A stretch of DNA of 64,000 nucleotides. Source: Dolosigranulum pigrum ATCC 51524. Its GTDB lineage: Bacteria; Bacillota; Bacilli; Lactobacillales; Carnobacteriaceae_A. Positions within the stretch are counted from its first letter, which is position 1. Each line of letters begins with the position of its first letter. The stretch is from NCBI RefSeq assembly GCF_000245815.1, contig NZ_JH601103.1, positions 650,433 to 714,432 on the forward strand. Direction: 5' to 3'. A program made the translations under genes and the position numbers. Below, piece after piece: positions 51,596-59,528 of the stretch. Below the pieces are notes generated by a model. It was given only the letters and a program-made list of their open reading frames with translations, was not told the origin of the DNA and made no database searches.

Positions 51596-53143
51596 ATGGG
51601 AGTAGCTGGAGCATTTACAACAGTTGACTTTATCGTTCTGATTGTTTATTTATTAGCCGTTCTTGCAGCTGGTGTATACTTCACAGATAAAGATATGACC
51701 GGTAAGGAATTCTTCCGTGGCGATGGAACAATTCCATGGTACGTTACATCAATGTCTATTATGGCGACATTGTTAAGTCCGATTTCATTCATGACGTTGG
51801 CAGGGAACTCTTATGCAGGGTCATGGTTAATGTGGTTCGCACAGTTAGGAATTTTTATTGCGGTACCGTTCGCGATTAAGTTTTTCCTACCAATTTATGC
51901 GAAGTTAGATATCGATACAGCCTATGATTATTTAGAAAGACGGTACTCCGGACGTTCACTACGTTACATTGGATCAATTTTCTTCGTTGTTTACCAACTC
52001 GGACGTATGTCAATCATTATGTATCTACCGTCAATTGCACTCGCACAAGTTACGGATATTAGTGCGGTTACCTTAACCATCTTAATGGGAATCATTGCTT
52101 TAATTTATTCATATACAGGTGGTATGAAGGCCGTCTTATGGACTGACTTTATTCAGTCAGTTATCTTAATTGGTGGGGTTATCTTATTACTCGTCTTCTT
52201 GGTTTCAGATATTGATGGTGGATTTGCACCTGTCTTTGAAGCATTAGGAGATAACAAGTTCTTAGGTAACGATCAACCACTCTTCTCAGCAAACCTTGTT
52301 CAAGATTCTGTCTTCTTGCTTATTATCGGAGCAGGATTCAACACCTTATCTAGTTACGTATCATCACAAGATATCGTGCAACGATTTACGACAACTAATG
52401 ACTTGAAAAAATTGAACAAAATGATGTTAACAAACGGATTTGTTGGTTTGGCACTAACAGCCATCTTCTACTTGATTGGTACTGGATTATTCATTTACTA
52501 TACTGTTCAGAATCCGGGACTTGCAGAAGGTGTGCCACAGGATGAGATCTTCATCTACTACATTGCTCACCGTATTCCACAAGGTATTACTGGTATTATT
52601 ATTGCAGCGCTTTATGCGGCAGCACAATCTACCTTATCAACTGGAATCAACTCTGTGGCATCTTCATGGACAATGGACTTACAGAGCCTATTCATGAAAG
52701 GTGAATTGAGCGAAAAACAAAATAAACGTATTGGACAGATTGTATCACTAGTTGTGGGTGTTGTTGCTACTGGTGTTGCTATTCTAATGACAAAAGCAGA
52801 TATCGTATCCGCTTATCGTTGGTTCAACGGATTCATGGGACTTGTCTTAGGTATCCTTGGTGGTACATTCGGTCTTGGAATCTTTACTAAACGCGGAAAC
52901 ATCTACGGCGCGTACGCTGGATTGGTTGCATCTACTTCAATTATGATTTGGATTCAATACTTCTTACCAGCAGGAACTGTTTCTATCTGGGCGAACTCAT
53001 TGATTTCAATTTCAACATCAATGATCGTTGGTTACATTGTTTCACTATTGACTAAGAAAGTGGAAGCACCAAAATACACAACTGTTTACGACATTCCTAA
53101 GATTAAAGAGGAAATGAACGACATGAATTGGATGAGTGAATAA
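51596..53143 (+). CDS. Sodium:solute symporter, probable sialic acid transporter
   Basis: This 515-residue SSS-family protein has about 13 hydrophobic segments. The N-terminal FTTVDFIVLIVYLLAVLAAG, the FFRGDGTIPWYVTSMSIMATLLSPISF region and SYTGGMKAVLWTDFIQ are SSS signatures. It lies between nanA and a YhcH gene, so it probably imports Neu5Ac with sodium, like SiaT. It offers a second route besides the ABC importer. Confidence 0.92.
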   Translation: MGVAGAFTTVDFIVLIVYLLAVLAAGVYFTDKDMTGKEFFRGDGTIPWYVTSMSIMATLLSPISFMTLAGNSYAGSWLMWFAQLGIFIAVPFAIKFFLPIYAKLDIDTAYDYLERRYSGRSLRYIGSIFFVVYQLGRMSIIMYLPSIALAQVTDISAVTLTILMGIIALIYSYTGGMKAVLWTDFIQSVILIGGVILLLVFLVSDIDGGFAPVFEALGDNKFLGNDQPLFSANLVQDSVFLLIIGAGFNTLSSYVSSQDIVQRFTTTNDLKKLNKMMLTNGFVGLALTAIFYLIGTGLFIYYTVQNPGLAEGVPQDEIFIYYIAHRIPQGITGIIIAALYAAAQSTLSTGINSVASSWTMDLQSLFMKGELSEKQNKRIGQIVSLVVGVVATGVAILMTKADIVSAYRWFNGFMGLVLGILGGTFGLGIFTKRGNIYGAYAGLVASTSIMIWIQYFLPAGTVSIWANSLISISTSMIVGYIVSLLTKKVEAPKYTTVYDIPKIKEEMNDMNWMSE

Positions 53144-53145
53144 TT

Positions 53146-53586
53146 ATGAAGGTATTAAACTTAAAACATTTAGACAGAAGTGAACATGAAGATATTCATG
53201 AAGTGTTAGAATTTATGGACCAGCATGACTTAACGGAGTATGATGGCGCCAATAATGAAGTCTCAGAAGGCACATTTTTCAACGTCGCGCGTTACACAAC
53301 AGGATCACCTGAGAATGCGCAGTGGGAATCACATAAACGCTATATCGACGTGCATGTCCCGTTATCTGGGGTTGAGCGTATCCACCACAACTTCTTATCC
53401 AACTTAGAGCAAGTGGACTATGATGAAGAAGGCGACTCGGTGGCTAGTCGCGGCAAACACGCGAGTGAATTAGTGGTTCAATCTGGTGATATTGTCGTCT
53501 TTTACCCAGAAGATGCTCACCAAACGGGCGTGGCAGCTGATGGACCAGACGATGTACACAAAGTTATTTTCAAAGTAAAAATTTAA
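53146..53586 (+). CDS. YhcH/YjgK/YiaL family protein, second copy
   Basis: This 146-residue homologue of the protein at 48620-49075 has WESHKRYIDVHVPLSGVERIHHNFLSNL and FYPEDAHQTGVA (cores WESHKRYIDVHV and YPEDAHQTG), keeping the putative metal ligands. The ATG is two bases after the symporter stop with no clear SD, so it relies on coupled translation. It is probably a sialic acid anomerase-type helper. Confidence 0.88.
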   Translation: MKVLNLKHLDRSEHEDIHEVLEFMDQHDLTEYDGANNEVSEGTFFNVARYTTGSPENAQWESHKRYIDVHVPLSGVERIHHNFLSNLEQVDYDEEGDSVASRGKHASELVVQSGDIVVFYPEDAHQTGVAADGPDDVHKVIFKVKI

Positions 53587-53595
53587 CGTTAAACT

Positions 53596-53637
53596 ACAAA
53601 AATAGTGCTGGGTAACCCTCAGCCTATTTTTGTTTGT
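53596..53637 (+). terminator. Intrinsic terminator before the regulator gene
   Basis: ACAAAAATAG (53596-53605) pairs with CTATTTTTGT (53624-53633), with inner GCTG/CAGC, and T-rich sequence follows. Partial readthrough could supply nanR-nanE-nanK. Confidence 0.65.
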
Positions 53638-53655
53638 TCAGAAAGGAGATTAGCG

Positions 53656-54498
53656 GTGAAATCATTCCAAAAAAACTTAGTGCCACTGATCGAATCAAGC
53701 TATGATAGCTTAACATTGACCGAACAGGAGATTGCGGATTTTTTTATTAAGTCAGTGCATGAAGACCGTGACTTTTCAGCAGAAAAAGTCGCGGAAGAGC
53801 TGCATGTTTCTGTATCGACGCTGACTCGCTTTGCGCAGAAATGTGGCTTTAGCGGCTATCGGCAATTTATCTTCGAATATGAATCGGTTGAGAATAGTAC
53901 ATCGCGGATTACGGATGCGTTAATTCAACGCGTGATGTATGATTATGAAGAACTGATTAATAAGACGTATTCCTTAGTGGATGAGGAGCAGTTCTCGCGG
54001 ATTACCAGCATGCTTAGAGAAGCGAAGCGTGTGTATATTTATGGAAAAGGGAGTTCCGGTCTCGTGAGTCGTGAGATGAAGTTGCGCTTTATGCGGATTG
54101 GCTTGATCTGTGAGGCGATTACGGAAGAAGATATGATGCGCATGAATCACATTTTGATTGATCCAGATTGTGTGGTGATAGGTCTGACGGTTTCTGGTAA
54201 GACGAAGCCGGTGTTAGAGGCGTTACACCAGGCCAAAAATCATGGAGCCAAGACCGTCTTATTGACGACCAATCATAGTGAAAGTTTTTCTCAAGAGTTC
54301 GATGAAGTGTTACTGATTGCGCAGAAGAAAACACTCAGTCAAGGGAATAAGATTTCGCCGCAATTTCCACTATTAATTATGGTTGATATCTTTTATGCGT
54401 ACTTCCGAAATTCAGATACGGAGATGCGCCAGAATTTATTCCAACATACACTAGATGCCTTAAATATTAGAGAGGAAGATCAGAATGGAAAGAGTTAA
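53656..54498 (+). CDS. nanR: RpiR/MurR-family transcriptional regulator of sialic acid use
   Basis: This 280-residue protein has an N-terminal RpiR helix-turn-helix (FSAEKVAEELHVSVSTLTRF, about 38-60) and a C-terminal SIS sugar-phosphate-binding domain (YIYGKGSSGLVSREMKLRFM at about 130, GLTVSGKTKPVLEAL at about 175). The start is GTG 53656 behind AAAGGAG; the open frame upstream runs through a terminator. It overlaps nanE by 14 bases. RpiR-type NanR proteins sense ManNAc-6-P or related sugars. It is the obvious candidate to bind the TTACAA modules before the two nan promoters. Confidence 0.9.
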   Translation: MKSFQKNLVPLIESSYDSLTLTEQEIADFFIKSVHEDRDFSAEKVAEELHVSVSTLTRFAQKCGFSGYRQFIFEYESVENSTSRITDALIQRVMYDYEELINKTYSLVDEEQFSRITSMLREAKRVYIYGKGSSGLVSREMKLRFMRIGLICEAITEEDMMRMNHILIDPDCVVIGLTVSGKTKPVLEALHQAKNHGAKTVLLTTNHSESFSQEFDEVLLIAQKKTLSQGNKISPQFPLLIMVDIFYAYFRNSDTEMRQNLFQHTLDALNIREEDQNGKS

Positions 54499-55162
54499 GA
54501 ATCAATTAATTGTATCATGTCAAGCACTGGAGGAAGAACCTCTCCACAGTTCGTTCATTATGGGACGGATGGCTGTGGCGGCAGAAGAAGGTGGGGCGAA
54601 AGGGATTCGTTCCAATTCAGTGGCGGATGTGAAAGAGATCAAGTCACAAGTTGATTTGCCGGTCATTGCGATTATTAAGCGAGAATATGACGATGCAGAA
54701 GCATTCATTACACCGACGATTAAAGAGGTCGATGAATTGATGGAAGCTAAGCCTGATGTAATTGCAGTAGATGCGACAAGCTCAACGCGACCAAATGGCG
54801 AGACATTAGATGAATTTTTTGCCCAAATTAAAGCAAAATATCCTGAGCAACCATTAATGGCTGATTGTTCGACATTGGAAGAGATGCTGTATGCGGATCG
54901 ACTTGGCTTTGATTATATTGGGACTACCTTAGTCGGCTATACATCTCAGAGCAAGGGGACGAAAATCGAGACGAATGATTTTGAAATTATCCGTCAACTT
55001 TTAGCAGAAGCGGAGAATAAAGTAATCGCAGAAGGGAATATTAATTCTCCAGAAAAAGCGCGACGTGTGCTGGATCTAGGTTGTTACAGTGTCGTAGTGG
55101 GCTCCAGCATTACACGTCCACAACTGATTACCAAGACTTACACGGATGCGATTAACGCATAA
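54485..55162 (+). CDS. nanE: N-acetylmannosamine-6-phosphate 2-epimerase
   Basis: This 225-residue TIM-barrel enzyme turns ManNAc-6-P into GlcNAc-6-P. Family motifs include IVSCQALEEEPLHSS, GGAKGIRSNS, IAIIKREYDD, DVIAVDATSSTRPNG, DYIGTTLVGYT and IAEGNINSPEKA. It overlaps the regulator gene by 14 bases and precedes nanK. Confidence 0.95.
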   Translation: MERVKNQLIVSCQALEEEPLHSSFIMGRMAVAAEEGGAKGIRSNSVADVKEIKSQVDLPVIAIIKREYDDAEAFITPTIKEVDELMEAKPDVIAVDATSSTRPNGETLDEFFAQIKAKYPEQPLMADCSTLEEMLYADRLGFDYIGTTLVGYTSQSKGTKIETNDFEIIRQLLAEAENKVIAEGNINSPEKARRVLDLGCYSVVVGSSITRPQLITKTYTDAINA

Positions 55163-55173
55163 GGGGGTAAAGG

Positions 55174-56061
55174 ATGATTATTACAATCGATATTGGTGGA
55201 ACAGCGATTAAGACCGGCTTCATGCAAGACGGGAAGTTAACCACGCTAGCTCAATATCCGACTGATCCCAAGCGTGAAAATTTTTCAATGTTAGCTACTT
55301 TGGATAATATTTTGGACGATATTTTAGCTCAGTATCCGGAAGCAGCTGGCGTAGCACTCTCTTCAGCGGGCATCATCGATCATCAACAAGGGCAGGTAGC
55401 GTTCGCTAATGAGAATATTCCTGGCTATAAAGGGACTGAATTAGCTGCTCATATTGAGGCGACATATCACTTGCCGTGTAGTGTGGATAACGATGTGAAT
55501 TGTGCGTTGATGGGGGAGCTGAGTTTGCCCCGCTATCAGTCAGTGGATAGTGCCCTCATGTTTACGATCGGAACAGGTGTAGGCGGTGCGGTTTACTTGA
55601 AGGGGGACCTTTATCGAGGGCCAACATTTAGTGCGGGGGAAGTGGGTTATTCGATTATTAATGGCCAACCCATCGAACGAGTCGCCTCCACTACCGCGCT
55701 AGTTGCTTATGTTAAAGAACGCGTGGATGAAACAGTGCGCGATGACGTGGATGGTAAATGGATTTTTGCACAGGCGAAGGACGGTCACGCGATTTGTCAA
55801 GAAGGAATTGAGTGGCTCGTTCATCACTTAACGACACATATCGTTAATACGGTCAGTCTCCTGAATCCAGAAGTAGTGATTTTAGGTGGCGGAATTATGG
55901 AACAAGTTGATTATTTGCGTCCTTTAATAGAGACAAAATTCAAGGAGTTATATCAGAATACATTAGTTCTGCGTCAGACTGAGATTGCTTTCGCTCAGTT
56001 GGGCAATCACGCCGGCATGATTGGAGCGTATGAAGTCTTTAAGACCAAACATCCCGCATAA
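55174..56061 (+). CDS. nanK: ROK-family N-acetylmannosamine kinase
   Basis: This 295-residue sugar kinase phosphorylates ManNAc. It has the ATP-binding start ITIDIGGTAIKTG, the catalytic-type SVDNDVNCALMGE (about 105) and IGTGVGGAVYLKGDLY. The CxCGxxGC zinc cluster of many ROK proteins is absent; the region after GEVGYSI reads NGQPIERVAS instead. It ends the nan operon before a strong terminator. Loss of the zinc site is known in some ROK kinases. Confidence 0.92.
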   Translation: MIITIDIGGTAIKTGFMQDGKLTTLAQYPTDPKRENFSMLATLDNILDDILAQYPEAAGVALSSAGIIDHQQGQVAFANENIPGYKGTELAAHIEATYHLPCSVDNDVNCALMGELSLPRYQSVDSALMFTIGTGVGGAVYLKGDLYRGPTFSAGEVGYSIINGQPIERVASTTALVAYVKERVDETVRDDVDGKWIFAQAKDGHAICQEGIEWLVHHLTTHIVNTVSLLNPEVVILGGGIMEQVDYLRPLIETKFKELYQNTLVLRQTEIAFAQLGNHAGMIGAYEVFKTKHPA

Positions 56062-56101
56062 ATAAAAAGATCTGCTGTTAAGTGGATGATGATATATGTT
56101 G

Positions 56102-56129
56102 AGCCGCGTCTAATGGACGTGGCTTTTTT
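56102..56129 (+). terminator. Intrinsic terminator after nanK
   Basis: AGCCGCGTC (56102-56110) pairs with GACGTGGCT (56116-56124), then TTTTT. Confidence 0.85.
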
Positions 56130-56143
56130 CTACATACTAATAA

Positions 56144-56184
56144 CTCCCTTCAGCAGCAGACATTCCGGTCTACCGTGAAGGGAG
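56144..56184 (-). terminator. Possible terminator for the PPC-domain gene
   Basis: CTCCCTTCA (56144-56152) and TGAAGGGAG (56176-56184) are perfectly inverted just beyond the stop of the minus-strand gene. On that strand only a modest T-rich stretch follows. Confidence 0.45.
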
Positions 56185-56199
56185 ATATTGAGATTTTAC

Positions 56200-56622
56200 T
56201 TAGTTGAAGTGAAGGGTTTGGATGTCAAAGGTGTCATCTTCTGAACGGGTGACGGTTTCGTCTAAAATCGTGATATGCATCTCGAGCGTAATATTGACGG
56301 TCGCTTCTTGCAAGTGACCGCCGATAGTAGAGAAGTCTGAGCGTCCTAAGACAATATGGACATGTTGGTGTGGTTTTCCGTCGACAGTAGTGAGCGTACC
56401 GTTGAGCGATAAGACTTCGAATGGTTCTTCGAATGTCTGGGTGTCGTAGCGCTGTTCGTCAATTAAGAAGTAGCTGATAATTGCTTTATCTACCGCACCA
56501 ATCGCTGACACGCTGCCTGCCTTAATCGCTTCAGCCTCAGCAATAGCTGTTAAACTCTCCATAATGTTGTCGCCTCGATCTAGTCGTGCCATAATAGTTG
56601 CTCCATTGCGTGTATAGTTCAT
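56200..56622 (-). CDS. PPC-domain (DUF296) protein
   Basis: This 140-residue protein is a single plants-and-prokaryotes conserved domain: ARLDRGDNIMESLTAIAEAE, AGSVSAIGAVDKAII, then HQHVHIVLGRSDFSTIGGHL with the clustered histidines that bind metal in this family. Bacterial members form trimers of unknown function. GGAGG lies before the ATG at 56622. It faces the nan operon. Confidence 0.85.
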   Translation of the reverse strand: MNYTRNGATIMARLDRGDNIMESLTAIAEAEAIKAGSVSAIGAVDKAIISYFLIDEQRYDTQTFEEPFEVLSLNGTLTTVDGKPHQHVHIVLGRSDFSTIGGHLQEATVNITLEMHITILDETVTRSEDDTFDIQTLHFN

Positions 56623-56687
56623 AATAGCCTCCTTGAAGTCTCATACATTGCTGTGTCAACATCATTTTATCATAAACATAGGGCTGT

Positions 56688-56731
56688 TGGGAAAAATAAA
56701 GAGGCCATCTGTCCAGTCAGATCAGATGGCC
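56688..56731 (-). terminator. Terminator after the small membrane peptide gene
   Basis: GGCCATCTG (56703-56711) and CAGATGGCC (56723-56731) form a perfect stem. On the minus strand it is followed by TCTTTATTTTT, so it terminates the small gene. Confidence 0.75.
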
Positions 56732-56745
56732 CATTCGAATACTCA

Positions 56746-56886
56746 TTACCGAAAAAGTGTCGTATATAAATCACTCGAAAAATTAACAACCAGTGTAAGT
56801 AAGAAAACAGCAACGAATAGAAAAATAATTAATTGAACAAACGATAACTTCTCTATAAAGGCTATTATCTCCTTGATGAGTTTCAT
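56746..56886 (-). CDS. Small hydrophobic membrane peptide, 46 residues
   Basis: On the minus strand ATG (56886-56884) with SD GAGGAGG about six bases upstream opens a 46-codon frame ending in TAA (56748-56746). It begins MKLIKEIIAFIEKLSFVQLI and has one strong membrane helix at about residues 17-35, then NFSSDLYTTLFR. A strong terminator follows on the same strand. I do not recognise the family. Its size and layout resemble small membrane toxins or transport regulators, but no antisense RNA or partner is evident. Confidence 0.55.
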   Translation of the reverse strand: MKLIKEIIAFIEKLSFVQLIIFLFVAVFLLTLVVNFSSDLYTTLFR

Positions 56887-57067
56887 TGAGGCCTCCTCTT
56901 TCTGTATCCAATTACGATGAACGAATCATAACACATTATACAGGAGATTACTTTTTTTACAAATAAGATCAAAAAATGATTAAATCAGATTGTTTAGTTA
57001 AATATTCATTGGCTGGATTGATATTAAGGTGGCTATACAGTGATGGCGAACGCTTAAAAAAAGTGGC

Positions 57068-57109
57068 TTGATCTGTGTCAAGGTGAGTTGCCAATTTAAA
57101 CGATATACT
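57068..57109 (+). promoter_or_regulatory. Promoter 1 of the metal ATPase with FNR-like box
   Basis: The box TTGAT-CTGT-GTCAA (57068-57081) is centred 29.5 bp before the first base of TATACT (57104-57109), which places it near -41.5 relative to the start of transcription. Confidence 0.7.
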
Positions 57110-57160
57110 GTAGTCAAGTTAGAGATGAGTTGATGAGTTATTCGATTTAGTAGATGCGGC

Positions 57161-57202
57161 TTGACCTAGCTCAAGGGCAACAACCACCTTAGCCGATATA
57201 CT
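57161..57202 (+). promoter_or_regulatory. Promoter 2 of the metal ATPase with FNR-like box
   Basis: The box TTGAC-CTAG-CTCAA (57161-57174) has the same 29.5-bp distance to TATACT (57197-57202) as promoter 1, 93 bp upstream. The rest of 56887-57235 has no gene. Confidence 0.7.
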
Positions 57203-57235
57203 GGAGCTAATAATTCAAAAATAGGAGGAATTATG

Positions 57236-59110
57236 ATGAAACGCTGGATTATGAAAAATGAAACACTATTTATGTGGATTACGTTAGTCTTAATCACGAT
57301 TGGATTTTTCTTCCGATTCTTGACGTCAATGGGAGGTTGGGAAGATAGGTTCTTAATTGCAGCCACGGTGGTAGCGATTTGGCCGGTTGTGATAAAAGCT
57401 TGGCAAGCACTGATGGTTAAGACATTTGTGATCGAGTTACTTGTTACAATTGCAGTAATCGGAGCCCTTATTATCGGCGAATATGTTGAGTCATCTGTTG
57501 TTCTATTTTTGTTCCTCTTTGGTTCGTATCTTGAGAAAAGAACGTTAGAAAAAACGCGATCCTCTATCAAGGAATTAACCGACTTAGCACCACAAGAAGC
57601 AATTCGGCTTGATCAGAAGGGTGACCGCGAGACGATTCCAGTTGAAGAAGTAGATGAAGGCGATCGACTGGTGATTTTGCCTGGAGCACGCGTGCCGGTC
57701 GATGGTGAAGTAGTTGACGGAGAAGCCTCAATCAATGAAGCAGCTGTCACAGGTGAGTCCGTTCCCGTTTCTAAAGCAGAAGGTGATAAAGTATATGCTG
57801 GAACGGTTGCTGATACTGGATATATGGAAATGGTAGCTGAGAAAGTCGGAGCCGATACCGCCTTTTCCAAAATTATCGAACTAGTTGAAGAAGCGCAAGA
57901 CAGTAAATCAAAAACAGAGAAATTTCTCGATCGCTTCTCGCAGTGGTATACACCGGGTGTTGCACTGTTATCAGTGCTAGTGTACTTGATTATGCGTGAT
58001 GTCCACTTAGCAATTACGTTCTTAGTGATTGCCTGCCCGGGTGCATTAGTCATCGGAGCGCCTGTCTCGAATGTAGCTGGTATTGGTAATGGAGCGAAGA
58101 ATGGCACTCTAATTAAGGGAGGCGACATTATGGAGAACTTAGCCAAAGTTGATACGCTCGTCTTTGATAAAACGGGAACACTGACGAAAGGAAAACCGGA
58201 AGTGACCGATGTGAAACTTTGGAGTGATGAGCTGACTGAGGAACGCTTACTGTCGCTAGTGGGAAAAGCTGAAACGGTCTCCGAGCACCACTTAGGAAAA
58301 ACAATTGTCCAATACGTTGATCAAGAAGAGATCCAATATGCTGATTTAAATATCGAAACAAGTGAAGCGTTGAAAGGACGCGGATTGACCGCAACAGTGG
58401 ATGGACACGATATCGTTGCAGGGAACCGCAAGTTAATGGAAGAAGCTGATATTACGATTGATAGCGCACAAGAAGACTATGCGGTGGATAAAGAGAAATT
58501 AGGGAATACCGCGATTTTTGTAGCGGTGGATGAGCAGCTTGCAGCACTAATTTCGATTGCAGATAAGGTACGTGAACAAGCGAAAGAAGCTTTGCAAGCG
58601 ATGCGCAATGACGGAATCGAACGGATTATTATGTTAACGGGGGATAACCGACATACTGCTGAGGCAGTTGCTAATGAACTTGGTATCGATGAATTTTATG
58701 CCGAACTGTTGCCGGAAGAAAAAGTCGAATATGTGAAGCAGTTTAAGAAAGAAGGGGCAACCATCTCGATGGCTGGCGATGGTGTGAACGATGCCCCGGC
58801 GATTGCAACGGCTGATGTTGGATTAGCGATGGGTGATGGCGGGACGGATGTGTCGATGGAGACTGCGGATGTTGTCTTAATGGCAGATAAACTACACCAA
58901 TACGCTCATGCCTATTCCTTAGCCCATGCAACGATGAGCAACATGCGCCAAAATATTGCAATTGCGCTTATCACTGTAGCCATCTTGCTCTCCGGTGTGT
59001 TGTTTGGTGTGGTAAACTTATCAATCGGTATGTTAGTGCATGAAGGATCCGTGCTGCTGGTTATCTTGAATGCGATGCGCTTAATTAGATTTGAGCCCCG
59101 TATTGCCTAG
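57236..59110 (+). CDS. Metal-transporting P1B-type ATPase with CPG motif
   Basis: This 624-residue efflux-type ATPase has about eight membrane helices, TGES (about 173), DKTGT (about 311), GDGVNDAPA (about 515) and the tail NAMRLIRF. The metal-site motif in the sixth helix is C267-P-G (ACPGALVIGAP) instead of CPC, CPH or SPC. The nucleotide-domain His-Pro motif reads E-H351-H352. There is no N-terminal metal-binding domain; a separate HMA protein is encoded 92 bp downstream. AGGAGG (57223-57228) fits ATG 57236, with ATG 57233 possible. Two tandem FNR-like promoters precede it. Zinc, cadmium or another soft or transition metal is likely, but the changed motifs prevent assignment. Confidence 0.88.
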   Translation: MKRWIMKNETLFMWITLVLITIGFFFRFLTSMGGWEDRFLIAATVVAIWPVVIKAWQALMVKTFVIELLVTIAVIGALIIGEYVESSVVLFLFLFGSYLEKRTLEKTRSSIKELTDLAPQEAIRLDQKGDRETIPVEEVDEGDRLVILPGARVPVDGEVVDGEASINEAAVTGESVPVSKAEGDKVYAGTVADTGYMEMVAEKVGADTAFSKIIELVEEAQDSKSKTEKFLDRFSQWYTPGVALLSVLVYLIMRDVHLAITFLVIACPGALVIGAPVSNVAGIGNGAKNGTLIKGGDIMENLAKVDTLVFDKTGTLTKGKPEVTDVKLWSDELTEERLLSLVGKAETVSEHHLGKTIVQYVDQEEIQYADLNIETSEALKGRGLTATVDGHDIVAGNRKLMEEADITIDSAQEDYAVDKEKLGNTAIFVAVDEQLAALISIADKVREQAKEALQAMRNDGIERIIMLTGDNRHTAEAVANELGIDEFYAELLPEEKVEYVKQFKKEGATISMAGDGVNDAPAIATADVGLAMGDGGTDVSMETADVVLMADKLHQYAHAYSLAHATMSNMRQNIAIALITVAILLSGVLFGVVNLSIGMLVHEGSVLLVILNAMRLIRFEPRIA

Positions 59111-59125
59111 CTCGCAACCACACAC

Positions 59126-59167
59126 TTGATATAGATCAAGGTAATTTATTCATTTAAGCGATAAACT
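59126..59167 (+). promoter_or_regulatory. Promoter of the HMA gene with perfect FNR-type box
   Basis: TTGAT-ATAG-ATCAA (59126-59139) matches the FNR consensus exactly. TAAACT (59162-59167) lies 29.5 bp from its centre, as in the two ATPase promoters. Confidence 0.75.
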
Positions 59168-59202
59168 GTCACTACAATAAAGAAATGAAAGGGAGATATA
59201 TA

Positions 59203-59418
59203 ATGTCACAAGCAGTCTTACAATTAGAAACACTCACTTGCCCAACTTGCATTAAGAAAATTGAAAATGCCTTAAGCAAACAAGAGGGTGTCGAAAAGGT
59301 AAATGTCTTATTCAATGCTAGCAAAGCGAAAGTGACGTTCGATGAAGAGGTAACGACTAAAGATACGCTTGCCGAAGTTGTTGATAACTTAGGCTATGAA
59401 GTAGAATCTATCAGATAA
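59203..59418 (+). CDS. Stand-alone heavy-metal-associated (HMA) domain protein
   Basis: This 71-residue ferredoxin-like protein starts MSQAVLQLETLTCPTCIKKI; the CPTC pair replaces the usual MxCxxC. It then follows the HMA pattern EGVEKVNVLFNASKAKVTFDE and LGYEVESI. It probably binds a metal for the adjacent P-type ATPase, which lacks such a domain, or serves as a separate chaperone. AAGGGAG suits ATG 59203; an in-frame ATG six codons upstream lies before that SD. Confidence 0.88.
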   Translation: MSQAVLQLETLTCPTCIKKIENALSKQEGVEKVNVLFNASKAKVTFDEEVTTKDTLAEVVDNLGYEVESIR

Positions 59419-59431
59419 AGTAATACAAAAT

Positions 59432-59487
59432 AATAAGAAGGGCCCTATCTAGTGATGATTTCTATTGCTAGGCAGGGTCTTCTTATT
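59432..59487 (+). terminator. Imperfect hairpin terminator after the HMA gene
   Basis: AATAAGAAGGGCCCT (59432-59446) pairs imperfectly with AGGGTCTTCTTATT (59474-59487), with CTAG/CTAG inside. The T-rich right arm makes termination plausible. Confidence 0.5.
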
Positions 59488-59528
59488 GTAAACTAAGAAG
59501 GAAGCGTTTAATCATAGGAGGGATTCAG

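Noticed and set aside
59505..59520. cre-like site near AAGCGTTT before the NanS-like gene
   Set aside because: Three mismatches to the consensus.
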